DNA of 12,719 nucleotides from Chloroflexota bacterium (GCA_021786915.1 JAJYMP010000176.1:1-12719), one strand, 5' to 3'. Shown: positions 1 through 7,930, numbered from the stretch's first letter. Notes: generated from the sequence alone by a model not told the origin. A program made the numbers and translations.

Positions 1-1
1 G

Positions 2-1060
2 CTTCGTGCAGGCGCCGGTCTGCTCGCCCGGGACGTGATCGCCGCCGCGCACGAGCACGGGCTGACCGTGCCGCTCGGCGACAGCGGCAGCGTCGGGGTC
101 GCCGGGATCACGCTCGGGGGCGGCCTCGGCTACCTCTCGCGCCAGCACGGCCTCACGGTGGACCACCTCGTCTCGGCCGACCTCGTGACCGCGGACGGGC
201 GGCTCGTGACCGCCTCAGCCGAGTCGGAGCCAGAACTCTTCTGGGCGATCCGGGGTGGCGGCGGCAACTTCGGCGTGGTGACGTCGCTCGAGTTCAGCAT
301 GGTCGAAGCGGGCGAGGCGTACGGCGGCGCCGTGTTGCTGCCGGTGAACCAGAACGTGCTCCGCGGGATCGTGCCACTGGCTGGCGCCGCGCCGCGCGAG
401 CTGGGGGTCATCGTCAGCCTCATGCCCGCGCCGCGCGCACCGTTCGTCCCCCCGGACGCGATCGGGCGGCCCGTCGTGGTCGTCGCCGGCGTGTACAACG
501 GCGATGCCGCGGCGGGCGAGGCGGCGTGGGCGCCATTCAAGGCGCTGGCGAGGCCGGTCGCCGACACCCTCGGACCGATGGCCTTCCCCGCGATCTACCG
601 GCTCACCGCGGGAGCTGGGACGCCGTCGGCCTCGGTCACCCGCTCGATGTTCCTCGAGGTGCTCGACGACACGGTTGTCGATGCGCTCCGCTACGCGTCC
701 GAGACGGCGCCGGGGGCCCGGCCGCTGGTCCAGGTCCGAATCCTCGGGGGAGCGATCGGCGATCGATCCGCCGGCTCGACCGCCTACGCGCACCGCGCCG
801 CGCCCGTGCACGTGTCGGCGCAGGTCACGGCGGCCTCAGCCGATGCGCTGGGCCCCTGCAAGGCCTGGGCCGACGCGTTCCTCGACAGTCTGCGCTGCCG
901 GTCCATCGGCGCCTACGTCAACTACCTCGAGGACGAGGGCGAGGCCCGGATCCGCGAGGCGTACCCGGCGCGAACCTATCGACGGCTGGCCGCGGCGAAG
1001 GCCGTCTGGGACCCCGACAACGTGTTCCGCCGCAATCACAACATCCTCCCGGCGGGCTGA
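2..1060 (+). CDS. FAD-binding oxidoreductase, berberine-bridge-enzyme family, 5'-truncated by the window edge
   Basis: The frame is open from base 2, so the gene begins outside the window; the GTG at base 35 is only an internal valine. The visible 352 residues cover the second half of the PCMH-type FAD domain and the C-terminal BBE domain. Seen directly are VGVAGITLGGGLGYLSRQHG (about residues 30-50 of the visible part), the FAD-domain motif RGGGGNFGVVTS (about 84-95), and a C-terminal YVNYLEDEGE block ending DPDNVFRRNHNI, which is the classic BBE ending. Family members are usually about 450 residues, so roughly 100 N-terminal residues are missing, including the region of the flavin-linking histidine. 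Where plant berberine bridge enzymes carry the second, cysteinyl flavin attachment, this protein reads DSGSVG, so a bicovalent flavin is unlikely. These enzymes oxidise sugars, alkaloids or other small alcohols with O2 or another acceptor; the substrate cannot be read here. The family call is firm, the substrate unknown. Confidence 0.9.
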   Translation, partial: LRAGAGLLARDVIAAAHEHGLTVPLGDSGSVGVAGITLGGGLGYLSRQHGLTVDHLVSADLVTADGRLVTASAESEPELFWAIRGGGGNFGVVTSLEFSMVEAGEAYGGAVLLPVNQNVLRGIVPLAGAAPRELGVIVSLMPAPRAPFVPPDAIGRPVVVVAGVYNGDAAAGEAAWAPFKALARPVADTLGPMAFPAIYRLTAGAGTPSASVTRSMFLEVLDDTVVDALRYASETAPGARPLVQVRILGGAIGDRSAGSTAYAHRAAPVHVSAQVTAASADALGPCKAWADAFLDSLRCRSIGAYVNYLEDEGEARIREAYPARTYRRLAAAKAVWDPDNVFRRNHNILPAG

Positions 1061-1096
1061 CGGCGGGGCCATCGCGGCGCTCCCCGGTCAGACCCG
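1053..1096. terminator. Hairpin between convergent genes, probable bidirectional terminator
   Basis: CGGGCTGAC (1053-1061, overlapping the oxidoreductase stop codon) pairs with GTCAGACCCG (1087-1096) with one bulged A. An inner CGGGG (1064-1068) pairs with CCCCG (1082-1086), giving a long, nearly continuous stem. It sits in the 56-base gap between the converging oxidoreductase and ferredoxin genes. No T-run follows on either strand, so intrinsic termination is inferred from position and fold only. Confidence 0.45.
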
Positions 1097-1116
1097 CGTT
1101 CGGCCCAGGCGACGGC

Positions 1117-1494
1117 TCAGCGGCGGCGCTGCTCCGGACCCCGCTTCGAGGGCCGGTTCGCGGGTCGCGGCGGCCAGGGCGGCGTGCCCTCCATCCGGTC
1201 GGGGCGGGTCTCGGGTCGGCGCGCGGCGAGCACCGGCGGGGGCGGGCCCGGCTCGACGCCCTTCACGACGGCGACCTTGACCAGACGGAGCGCGAGCACC
1301 GGGCAGCTGTCCACGGCCCGCTTCGCGATGTCGAGCAGGTGGGTCGGCACGTTGCCGGGCGCGATGACCGGGTAGCCCCACTCGTCGAGGTCGATGCCCT
1401 CGGGCAGGAGCTCCGCGCACGTCCCGTACGCGTCGCAGGCGATGCGGTCGATCTCGATGCGGTACCCGGAGTCGAGCACCCGACGGCCGCTCAC
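1117..1494 (-). CDS. Small [3Fe-4S]-type ferredoxin with a basic proline-rich tail
   Basis: This is a 125-residue protein starting at GTG 1494, whose GTGA overlaps the TGA stop of the upstream NuoF-like gene by four bases; this overlap decides the start and implies translational coupling. The core is a single-cluster ferredoxin with C20-x5-C26 (CDAYGTC) and a later CP pair (C64-P65). The centre of the first motif is Tyr23 instead of cysteine, so only three cysteine ligands are present, as in [3Fe-4S] ferredoxins of the type that serve P450s and oxidoreductases. An acidic stretch (EGIDLDEWG) lies between the motifs. After about residue 80 there is a ~45-residue Pro/Arg-rich tail not expected in this family. 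Its position as last gene after the flavoprotein and the heme-membrane gene suggests it donates or accepts electrons from the NuoF-like protein. The partner and direction of flow are inferred. Confidence 0.87.
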   Translation of the reverse strand: MSGRRVLDSGYRIEIDRIACDAYGTCAELLPEGIDLDEWGYPVIAPGNVPTHLLDIAKRAVDSCPVLALRLVKVAVVKGVEPGPPPPVLAARRPETRPDRMEGTPPWPPRPANRPSKRGPEQRRR

Positions 1495-2735
1495 ACCCCG
1501 ACCCTCGCCCCGCGGCGCATCGCGCAGCGGCGGTGGTGCTGGTGCGACGTCCAGTCGGCGTCGTACACGCGCAGCGAGCTCGCGAGCAGCGCCGTGGCGC
1601 CGTCGGGCATCCGACACGCGCCGCGCCCGGTGATCGACTGGCTCCAGCCCCGCAGCCGCGAGAGGTCGTCCTGGCGAGGCTGGCCGGTGGCGATCCGAGC
1701 CGAGGCGTCGGCGATCGCGCGCAGGCCGAACACGCAGGGGCCGCACTGGGCGGCGCTGGAGCCGGCCATGTAGTCCACGATCCGCGCGGTCGTGGTCACG
1801 CCGCACGCCTCGTCGCCGAGGAACGCCACGACCCCGGCGCCGAAGGCGGCGCCCGCACGGCGCAGGACGACCGGGTCCAGCGGCTGCCGCCAGGTCTCGG
1901 CACCGGAGATGATCGTGCCGAAATAGCCCCCCAGCAGCACCGGACTGCCAACCGAGGCGCTCACCCCGGCCCACTCGGCCAGCTCGCCGACGGTGGTGCC
2001 GAGTTCGATCTCGAGCACGCCGGGCCGCGCCCCGCCGGTCACGGTCACGAGCGCGGTGCCGCACGTCTCGGCGCGGCCCGCCTCGCGGTACCAGGCATCG
2101 CCATAGCGGGCGATCAGGGCGACGTGGGCCAGGCTCTCGACGTTCTGGACCAGCGTGGGCCTCCCGCCGACGCCCTTCTCGTACGGGCGGGGCGGGACGG
2201 TGGTGGGCCTCGGGTCGCCGATGTTGACGAAGTGGACGGCGGCCGACTCCTCCCCCGCGATGTACGACACCGGCGGGGTGACGAGCATGGTCGGGACCCT
2301 CGGCAGGGGCGAGGTCTGGCTCGCCGCCCGCTCGGCCAGCGCCCGCTCGAGCGCGATCCGCGCCTCGACGTGCTCGGAACCCACGTACAGGACCGCCCGC
2401 CTCGCACCAACGGCCTCGGCCGCCAGCTCCAGCCCGTCGAGCACGAGGTGGGGGCGTGACGCCATCAGCACCCGGTCCTTGTGGGCGAGCGGCTCGCCCT
2501 CGGCGCCGTTCGCGAGCACCACGGCATCGCCTTTCGCCCGGCCCGCGACCGAGGCCCACTTGCGCCCGACGGGGAAGCCCGCGCCGCCGCGGCCCAGCAG
2601 CCCGGCGGCGTCGATCATCGGGATGAGGTGGGCGCGATCCGTTCGGCCCGGCAGATCGCCGAGCCGGGCCCGGTGATCGGCGAGCGACTCCGCCCCGGCA
2701 GCCGTCGACGGCCCCGAGAGCAGGCGGGCCGTCAT
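1491..2735 (-). CDS. NuoF-like (complex I 51 kDa subunit-like) FMN/Fe-S flavoprotein
   Basis: The protein has 414 residues, starting at ATG 2735 in an ATGA overlap with the stop of the upstream membrane gene. It shows the NuoF/HoxF fold in order: FMN-binding glycine loop GRGGAGFP (49-56) followed by KW, NGAEGEP (76-82), AGEES (160-164), GGRPTLVQNVES (190-201), a SLBB-like middle, and the C-terminal Fe-S region with C331, C334 and C374. In NuoF the N3 [4Fe-4S] cluster is bound by CxxCxxC plus a distal Cys about 40 residues later. Here the first ligand position is Ala328 (SSAAQCGPC), so one of the four cysteines is absent. The Phe of the complex I NADH pocket (PPFP) aligns with Arg183 (PPRP), so NADH use should not be assumed. 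No NuoE or NuoG gene is adjacent, and the neighbours are a di-heme membrane protein and a ferredoxin. The likely role is flavin-based electron transfer at the inner face of the membrane; this is an inference, and it is not complex I itself. Confidence 0.9.
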   Translation of the reverse strand: MTARLLSGPSTAAGAESLADHRARLGDLPGRTDRAHLIPMIDAAGLLGRGGAGFPVGRKWASVAGRAKGDAVVLANGAEGEPLAHKDRVLMASRPHLVLDGLELAAEAVGARRAVLYVGSEHVEARIALERALAERAASQTSPLPRVPTMLVTPPVSYIAGEESAAVHFVNIGDPRPTTVPPRPYEKGVGGRPTLVQNVESLAHVALIARYGDAWYREAGRAETCGTALVTVTGGARPGVLEIELGTTVGELAEWAGVSASVGSPVLLGGYFGTIISGAETWRQPLDPVVLRRAGAAFGAGVVAFLGDEACGVTTTARIVDYMAGSSAAQCGPCVFGLRAIADASARIATGQPRQDDLSRLRGWSQSITGRGACRMPDGATALLASSLRVYDADWTSHQHHRRCAMRRGARVGV

Positions 2736-3331
2736 CGGCTCTTCGTCCGCCTGGTGGCGTCCTCCCACGACGAGGTGAGGACCGCGTCCTCCAGCCGCCC
2801 GCGACCCGCATCCCAGACCGAGATCCGGAAGAGCAGGCAGGCGCCCACGGCGCCGAGGCTGACGCCCCCGATCGCGAGCATCCAGAGCGAGCCGGCGTCG
2901 CTGCCCGAGAGGAAGCTGTGGGCGAGCGCGAGGGGCCACATGGCGTAGCTGCTCCAGTGGATCGCGCGCCACAGGCCCTGCGGCATGTGCGCGCGGAGCA
3001 GGCCCGTGATCACCAGCGCGATGAACAGGTACATCGAGATCACGCCCAGCGCGACGGGCACCGGACGGTACGCCGACACGAGGGGCACGAACGCCGCGGA
3101 CCACCCGAGCTTGACGAACGGGTCGAGGACCGCGCTCGTGATGTGGACCACGTTGAACACGATGGCGAGCAGCGAGATGCGGCGGTGCATCTCGAGGTTG
3201 AAGAACCGTGGCCAGGTCTCGTGCCAGAATCGCGCGACGGTCAGGAGGCCGAAGCACACGGAGGCCGTGACCATGAGCAGGGACACGATCCCCGAGCCTC
3301 GGGCAACGAACCAGAGGAACTGGTTGAACAT
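2732..3331 (-). CDS. Ferric-reductase-like transmembrane protein, predicted two-heme b
   Basis: This is a 199-residue membrane protein with about five to six hydrophobic segments (roughly residues 5-33, 51-69, 76-88, 93-113, 125-142 and 149-168). Four histidines form two spaced pairs, H49/H63 and H125/H138, the pattern by which ferric-reductase-like/YedZ/NOX membrane domains ligate two stacked b hemes across the bilayer. No FAD- or NAD-binding domain is fused, so the flavin function must come from a partner, presumably the NuoF-like protein whose ATG overlaps this gene's TGA. The ATG at 3331 is preceded by AGGAG about 13 bases upstream, a usable but long spacing. The C-terminus is hydrophilic and basic (TRRTKSR), fitting a cytoplasmic tail. 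The domain assignment rests on the histidine spacing and hydrophobicity; the electron acceptor outside the membrane is unknown. Confidence 0.83.
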   Translation of the reverse strand: MFNQFLWFVARGSGIVSLLMVTASVCFGLLTVARFWHETWPRFFNLEMHRRISLLAIVFNVVHITSAVLDPFVKLGWSAAFVPLVSAYRPVPVALGVISMYLFIALVITGLLRAHMPQGLWRAIHWSSYAMWPLALAHSFLSGSDAGSLWMLAIGGVSLGAVGACLLFRISVWDAGRGRLEDAVLTSSWEDATRRTKSR

Positions 3332-3397
3332 GGGGTTGGGCTGACTCCTGGGCGGCGCTGCTTTGCACGCGGCGGGTCGGGCGCCGCGCCACGGGCG

Positions 3398-3799
3398 TCA
3401 GGAGCCGCCGCTGCTCACGTGGGACTGGCGGTGACCGGAGGTCGTGGGCGGGGTGACCTGCTGGATGCCGAAGAAGGGGTTGAGGATGTTGCCCTGGTCG
3501 TCCTGCCGGGCCTGGCCGGCGACGCCGCTGATCGGCTGCTGCGGCTGCTGGTCGCCGCCGAACGACTGGACGCCGGCGGCGCTGACCGTATTGGTCTTGC
3601 CGGTGTACGTGAGCGCAGCGGCATAGCCGAAGACGCCGACGGCCGCGATGCCCAGCACGGCGGCGCCGAGCGTCATCGACTGGAGGCGGCGGTCCGCGCG
3701 GTTGCGGGTCTGGACTCGAGCGGGGATAGTCGGGTTCACAAGCGCCAGTCTCGGGCCGGATTCTTTGGGGACGATGACAGCGCAGATGTGGAAGCTCAC
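3398..3799 (-). CDS. Small single-pass membrane protein, first gene of the redox operon (hypothetical)
   Basis: Not recognised as a named family. The frame gives 133 residues from GTG 3799. An in-frame GTG at 3739 would give 113 residues (starting NPTIPARV) with a typical short basic N-terminus (RNRADRR) directly before the membrane segment; neither start has a convincing ribosome binding site. There is one hydrophobic helix (MTLGAAVLGIAAVGVFGYAA, residues 42-61 of the long form). It is followed by an outward-facing, low-complexity Gln/Gly/Pro tail of about 70 residues ending HRQSHVSSGGS. No cysteine or heme motif is visible after the helix. The gene lies 66 bases upstream of the ferric-reductase-like gene on the same strand, so it is probably an accessory or anchoring subunit of that complex. 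This is inference from context only. Confidence 0.62.
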   Translation of the reverse strand: MSFHICAVIVPKESGPRLALVNPTIPARVQTRNRADRRLQSMTLGAAVLGIAAVGVFGYAAALTYTGKTNTVSAAGVQSFGGDQQPQQPISGVAGQARQDDQGNILNPFFGIQQVTPPTTSGHRQSHVSSGGS

Positions 3800-4043
3800 A
3801 GGATTGTGCCCCCGCGCGGCATCTGGCTGGCCCTGTCAAACGCGCACGCGGCCCGTTTCGGTCCCGTTTCGGTGAGGCCGGCGCCAGCGCGGTTGCGCAC
3901 CCGTACACAGGGCGCGCGGAGGCGATGCAGGAACACGGGACTCGCTGGCCCGGCGGGCGACGGCGGCCTCGACGTGACCTCTCGGGCTCGACTACGCTCT
4001 GGCTGCGCCCTCGCCCCGCGCCTCTGCCGCTCGGAGGAACGCA
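3800..4043. promoter_or_regulatory. Divergent intergenic region, presumed promoters for the redox operon and the DUF1684 gene
   Basis: The 244 bases separate oppositely transcribed genes and must hold promoters for both unless start sites lie inside the genes. On the minus strand a perfect -35-like TTGACA occurs at 3839-3834, but no -10-like hexamer lies 16-18 bases downstream; CACAAT (3808-3803) is too far. On the plus strand, TACGCT near 3992 with TCGACG 18 bases upstream is a weak candidate pair. A strong ribosome binding site, GGAGGA (4033-4038), precedes the ATG at 4044 by five bases. No inverted-repeat operator was seen. Confidence 0.35.
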
Positions 4044-4592
4044 ATGCCCGACATCGATCCCGGCACCGAATTCGTCCGCGCTGTCGAGACCGGGCGCGCC
4101 GCGAAGGACCAGGACTTCCGCGCCTCGCCCTACAGCCCCATCCCCAACGATGAGCGCGACACGTTCACCGGGCTCGCCTACTACCCGGTCGACCCCGCCT
4201 ACCGGCTCGAGGGGCTCGGGCTCAGCCCGCACGAGGGCGGCGAGTCGGAGGCGTTCCTCATGCCCACCTCGACCGATGAGATGCGCCGCGCATGGCGGGC
4301 CGGCACGTTCCGCTTCGAGCTGCGCGGCCAGCCCCTGTCGCTCGTCGCGTACGACCTCGGCAACGGGTCGCTGTTCGTCCCGTTCCTCGACGCCACCAGC
4401 GGCACCGAGACCTACGGCGCGGGTCGCTACCTCGACCTCGAGCCCGAGCTGGACGGGACCTTCACGCTCGACTTCAACCTCGCCTATCTCCCGTACTGCG
4501 CCTACTCGCCGGACTACTCGTGCCCGCTGACCCCGGCCGAGAACAGGCTGCCGGTGCGGATCGAGGCCGGGGAGCGCCTGCCTGCGGGCTGA
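4044..4592 (+). CDS. DUF1684 family protein
   Basis: A 182-residue protein with strong ribosome binding site GGAGGA five bases before the ATG. It matches the DUF1684 family (PF07920) across its length. An N-terminal charged helix (TGRAAKDQDF) leads to SPYSPIP and FTGLAYYPVDPAYRLEG (41-57). The diagnostic C-terminal half follows: FVPFLDATSGTETYGAGRYL (111-130), LDFNLAYLPYCAYSP (142-156) and SCPLTPAENRLPVRIEAGE (159-177). No signal peptide or membrane segment is seen, so it is probably cytoplasmic. The biochemical role of the family is not established, and the invariant Arg/Asp/Tyr/Cys-rich block suggests a binding or catalytic site. The protein is shorter than the ~250-residue members. A broken, more typical relative lies on the minus strand at 8235-8566 in this window. 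The secreted phosphoesterase follows after 107 bases, but common transcription is uncertain. Confidence 0.87.
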   Translation: MPDIDPGTEFVRAVETGRAAKDQDFRASPYSPIPNDERDTFTGLAYYPVDPAYRLEGLGLSPHEGGESEAFLMPTSTDEMRRAWRAGTFRFELRGQPLSLVAYDLGNGSLFVPFLDATSGTETYGAGRYLDLEPELDGTFTLDFNLAYLPYCAYSPDYSCPLTPAENRLPVRIEAGERLPAG

Positions 4593-4699
4593 CTTGCAGG
4601 ACAATTGATATGCGGCTGCAACGCGTCAGCCGTTCCGGCGCCCGCGGCCCAGTTGGACAATGCGGGCTCCCGGTCATCCACGCAGCGCAAGGAGACCTC

Positions 4700-5824
4700 G
4701 TGCGTCCCACTCCCACGCTCGCCCGCCTCGGCGCGTCCGCCGTCCTCGCGCTCGCGGCGCTCGCCCCGGCGACCACCGTCATCGCGCACAGCCCGATCTC
4801 GGGCGAGAACGCGGCCGTCAAGCGGATCTTCGTGATCATGCTCGAGAACCACAGCCAGAACACCGTGATCGGCGACCCGAACGCGCCGTACCTCACCTCG
4901 CTGGCGGCGTCGAACGCGCAGGCGACCAACTACTACGGCGTCACGCACCCGAGCCAGCCCAACTACGTCGCCGCCATCACCGGTCAGCTCGACATCAACC
5001 AGATGAACGACAACCCGGCCAACCACTTCGCGTGGCCGAACCTGGTGGACCAGCTGGAATCCAGCGGACGCACCTGGGGCGCCTATATGGAGGCGATGCC
5101 GTCGCCGGGCTACACCGGCGCCACGGCGCCCGGTGGCGTGGCCCTCTACTCGAGCAAGCACAACCCGTTCGTCCACATGGACGACATCGCCTCGTCGGCC
5201 GCACGCCTCGCGAAGATCAAGCCGTACACGGACCTTGCCTCGGACCTCGCCAGCCCGCACGCGCCCGACTTCGTCTGGATCAGCCCAGACCAGTGCAACG
5301 ACATGCACGGCGGCGTGTCCGCGACCATCGCCGGCCATCCCGAGACCCCGTGCCCCTACGGCAACAGCGTGGACGACCCGCACGACGCGTCGCTCAAGCA
5401 GAAGGCCGACGCGTTCGTCCAGAACGCCGTGCACACCATCACGTCCTCGCGCGCGTGGACTGGCAACAGCGTCATCTTCGTCCTCGCCGACGAGGCCGAC
5501 TTCGACGGCGCGGCGACCGGCACTGACCTGTGGGCCGACGTCTCGGGGTGCTGCGACTCGCCGGGCTATGGCATCGCGCCCGCCCTTCCGGCGGGCTACG
5601 TCCTGACCGACAACGGCTCCCACCCCTGGAGCGGCCCGTTCGGCGGCGGCAAGGTGCCGGCCATCGTGATCGCGCGCAACGGGGCAGGCCCGATCACCGA
5701 CAACACGCCGTACAACCACTACTCGCTGCTGCGGACCATCGAGCAGGTCTGGGGCATGCCGTACCTGGGCTACGCAGCAGACGGCGCCAACGTGCACGCG
5801 ATGACGCCGCTGCTCTCGCACTAG
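4700..5824 (+). CDS. Secreted acid phosphatase / phosphoesterase (PF04185, phospholipase C-like superfamily)
   Basis: The start is GTG 4700, chosen because AGGAG (4690-4694) lies five bases upstream and it opens a signal peptide; the frame is open further upstream without such support. The product has 374 residues. Residues 1-29 form a signal sequence (short Arg-containing N-region, then [17 protein letters not shown]), so the enzyme is exported. The mature part follows the family order: [20 protein letters not shown] (44-63, metal-binding Glu/Asn region), THPSQPNY (82-89, nucleophile/phosphate region), a central [11 protein letters not shown] motif (196-206), [12 protein letters not shown] (258-269) and the C-terminal [19 protein letters not shown] block (339-357). 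Family members hydrolyse phosphomonoesters or phospholipid head groups in the periplasm or outside the cell. The length is normal and the key motifs are present. Cysteines 199, 218, 284 and 285 could form disulfides. Substrate is unproven; scavenging of organic phosphate is the simplest role. Confidence 0.9.
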   Translation: MRPTPTLARLGASAVLALAALAPATTVIAHSPISGENAAVKRIFVIMLENHSQNTVIGDPNAPYLTSLAASNAQATNYYGVTHPSQPNYVAAITGQLDINQMNDNPANHFAWPNLVDQLESSGRTWGAYMEAMPSPGYTGATAPGGVALYSSKHNPFVHMDDIASSAARLAKIKPYTDLASDLASPHAPDFVWISPDQCNDMHGGVSATIAGHPETPCPYGNSVDDPHDASLKQKADAFVQNAVHTITSSRAWTGNSVIFVLADEADFDGAATGTDLWADVSGCCDSPGYGIAPALPAGYVLTDNGSHPWSGPFGGGKVPAIVIARNGAGPITDNTPYNHYSLLRTIEQVWGMPYLGYAADGANVHAMTPLLSH

Positions 5825-5846
5825 CGCCAATCTCGTCCGGTCAGCC

Positions 5847-5872
5847 GAGGCCCGCCCCACCCGGCGGGCCTC
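5847..5872 (+). terminator. Hairpin terminator after the phosphoesterase gene
   Basis: GAGGCCCGCC (5847-5856) and GGCGGGCCTC (5863-5872) form a perfect 10-bp stem with a 6-base loop, beginning 23 bases after the stop codon. No T-run follows, which is common in very GC-rich genomes. The remaining bases up to the PEPCK ribosome binding site (about 5873-6085) contain no supported gene. A 15-base stretch at about 5882-5896 resembles part of the repeat cluster near 8021 with one mismatch. Confidence 0.7.
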
Positions 5873-6096
5873 CTGATTCGCGGCGGCGTGCGGCTCCGAG
5901 ATCCGCGGGCGTGCGGTCGGGCCCCAGGCGTCCGCAGGGGCAGGCCACGACCCGCGCAGGTGCCGTCTCTCCGTCCGACCGGCGGGTGCGGCGCAGGCCG
6001 CTCGGCCCTCCCCCGTCGGGTCGAGCGCCCCCAAACTCGCCCGACACGGTTGCGGACGACGCCACCAGGATGGCGCGTGACCGCCGGAGGAGAGGG

Positions 6097-7905
6097 ATGG
6101 GCAACGCCAAGCTCGAGGCCTGGGTCACCGAAGTCGCGACCCTCTGCCGGCCTGACCGCGTCCACTGGTGCGACGGCTCGCAGGCCGAGCACGACGACAT
6201 GATCCGGCTCCTGGTCCACACCGGGACGGCCGTCCCTCTCGACGACGCCCGCCGCCCGGGCAGCGTGCTCGTGCGCTCCCACCCCGCCGACGTGGCCCGC
6301 GTCGAGGACCGCACGTTCATCTGCTCCGCCCAACCCGAGGACGCCGGCCCCACCAACAACTGGGCCGACCCGGCCGAGATGAAGGCCACCCTGCGCGGCC
6401 TGTTCGACGGCGCCATGGCCGGCCGCACGATGTACGTGATCCCCTACTCGATGGGACCCGTGGGCTCGCCGATCGCCAATATCGGCGTCGAGGTCACCGA
6501 CTCGCCGTACGTCGTGGCGAACATGCACCTGATGACACGGGTGGGGGCGCAGGTGCTCGACGCCCTGGGCACCGAGGGCGAATTCGTCCGCGGGCTGCAC
6601 TCGGTGGGCATGCCGCTTGGCCCCAGCGACCCGGACGTGCCATGGCCGCACAACCTCGAGCACAAGTACATCACCCACTTCCCGGAGACTCGCGAGATCT
6701 GGTCGTTCGGCAGCGGATACGGCGGCAACGCGCTGCTGGGCAAGAAGTGCCACGCGCTGCGCATCGCGTCGGTCCAGGCCCGCGACGAGGGCTGGCTCGC
6801 CGAGCACATGCTGATCCTGCGTCTGACCAACCCCGAGGGCCGGGCGTTCTACATCACCGGCGCCTTCCCGTCGGCGTGCGGCAAGACGAACCTCGCCATG
6901 CTCGAGCCCACGCTCCCCGGCTGGAGGGTCGAGACCATCGGCGACGACATCGCGTGGATGAAGCTCGACGCCGACGGCCGCCTCCGCGCGATCAATCCCG
7001 AGGCGGGCTTCTTCGGCGTCGCGCCGGGGACGAGCATGGGCAGCAACCCGAGTGCGATCCGCACCCTCAGCCGCGACGTCATCTTCACCAACTGCGCGGT
7101 CACCGCCGAAGGCGACGCCTGGTGGGAGGGCATGACCGACGAGGCGCCGAGCGGTATGACCGACTGGCTCCGCCGGCCGCACGCGGGAGGGGGCACCCGC
7201 AAGGCCGCGCATCCGAACGCGCGGTTCACGGTCGCGGCCAGGCAGTGCCCGGTGATCGCGGCCGAATGGGAGGACCCGGAAGGCGTCCCGATCGACGCCA
7301 TCCTGTTCGGCGGGCGTCGCGGGGGCACGATCCCGCTCGTGACCGAGGCCTTCGACTGGACCCACGGCACATTCATGGGCGCCACGGCCGGCTCCGAGAC
7401 CACGGCCGCGGCAGTCGGTGCCGTCGGCCAGCTGCGCCGCGACCCGATGGCCATGCTCCCCTTCTGCGGCTACAACATGGCCGACTACTGGAACCACTGG
7501 CTCTCGTTCGAGGGCCGCACGGATCCCTCGAAGCTGCCCCGGGTGTTCTTCGTCAACTGGTTCCGCAAGGGGGCCGACGGCAAGTTCCTGTGGCCGGGCT
7601 TCGGCGAGAACAGCCGCGTCCTGCGGTGGGTCGCCGAGCGGATCGACGGCTCTGGCGAGGCGGTGGACACCCCGATCGGGAGGCTCCCCGCGCCGGGCGC
7701 ACTTGACACGTCGGGGCTGTCACTCCGCGACGGCGCCCTTGACGAGCTGCTCGCGGTGGATGTGGCCGGCTGGCTCGAGGAGGTGGAGCTGATCCGCGAG
7801 CACTTCGCGCGCTTCGGCGACCGGCTCCCCAGGCCGCTGACGGACTGCGTGGACGAGCTCGAGGCGCGGCTCCGGGCCACGGGCGCGCCGACCGCCGCCG
7901 CCTGA
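6097..7905 (+). CDS. pckG: Phosphoenolpyruvate carboxykinase (GTP)
   Basis: The 602-residue enzyme interconverts oxaloacetate + GTP and phosphoenolpyruvate + GDP + CO2 (EC 4.1.1.32), the first committed step of gluconeogenesis, in the cytoplasm. Length is normal for the GTP class. Start ATG 6097 is chosen because GGAGG (6086-6090) lies six bases upstream; an in-frame ATG at 6070 lacks such a site. Motifs in order are: [12 protein letters not shown] (66-77), DAGPTNNW (82-89), [13 protein letters not shown] (109-121), the GTP-class-specific [20 protein letters not shown] (203-222), EGWLAEHM (231-238), the P-loop [10 protein letters not shown] (256-265) with the reactive Cys261, the second metal site GDDIAW (282-287), and later [12 protein letters not shown]. 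All expected catalytic residues appear intact. The gene stands alone between two hairpin terminators, so it is probably monocistronic. No clear promoter could be picked out in the GC-rich leader. Confidence 0.97.
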   Translation: MGNAKLEAWVTEVATLCRPDRVHWCDGSQAEHDDMIRLLVHTGTAVPLDDARRPGSVLVRSHPADVARVEDRTFICSAQPEDAGPTNNWADPAEMKATLRGLFDGAMAGRTMYVIPYSMGPVGSPIANIGVEVTDSPYVVANMHLMTRVGAQVLDALGTEGEFVRGLHSVGMPLGPSDPDVPWPHNLEHKYITHFPETREIWSFGSGYGGNALLGKKCHALRIASVQARDEGWLAEHMLILRLTNPEGRAFYITGAFPSACGKTNLAMLEPTLPGWRVETIGDDIAWMKLDADGRLRAINPEAGFFGVAPGTSMGSNPSAIRTLSRDVIFTNCAVTAEGDAWWEGMTDEAPSGMTDWLRRPHAGGGTRKAAHPNARFTVAARQCPVIAAEWEDPEGVPIDAILFGGRRGGTIPLVTEAFDWTHGTFMGATAGSETTAAAVGAVGQLRRDPMAMLPFCGYNMADYWNHWLSFEGRTDPSKLPRVFFVNWFRKGADGKFLWPGFGENSRVLRWVAERIDGSGEAVDTPIGRLPAPGALDTSGLSLRDGALDELLAVDVAGWLEEVELIREHFARFGDRLPRPLTDCVDELEARLRATGAPTAAA

Positions 7906-7930
7906 GGAGCGGTCGGGCCGGCACCTCAAC

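Noticed and set aside
3834..3839. Perfect TTGACA on the minus strand as a promoter -35 for the redox operon
   Set aside because: No -10-like hexamer occurs at 16-18 bases; kept only as a note in the divergent-spacer entry.
6070..6096. In-frame ATG at 6070 as the start of pckG
   Set aside because: It lacks an upstream ribosome binding site and would place GGAGG inside the coding region; ATG 6097 has GGAGG at ideal spacing and a normal family N-terminus.
5821..7497. Long open frame antisense to pckG, and similar long antisense frames over the MurJ-fusion and phosphoesterase genes
   Set aside because: They are low-complexity Arg/Ala/Gly/Asp-rich shadows produced by high GC; the opposite strand encodes well-conserved protein families.
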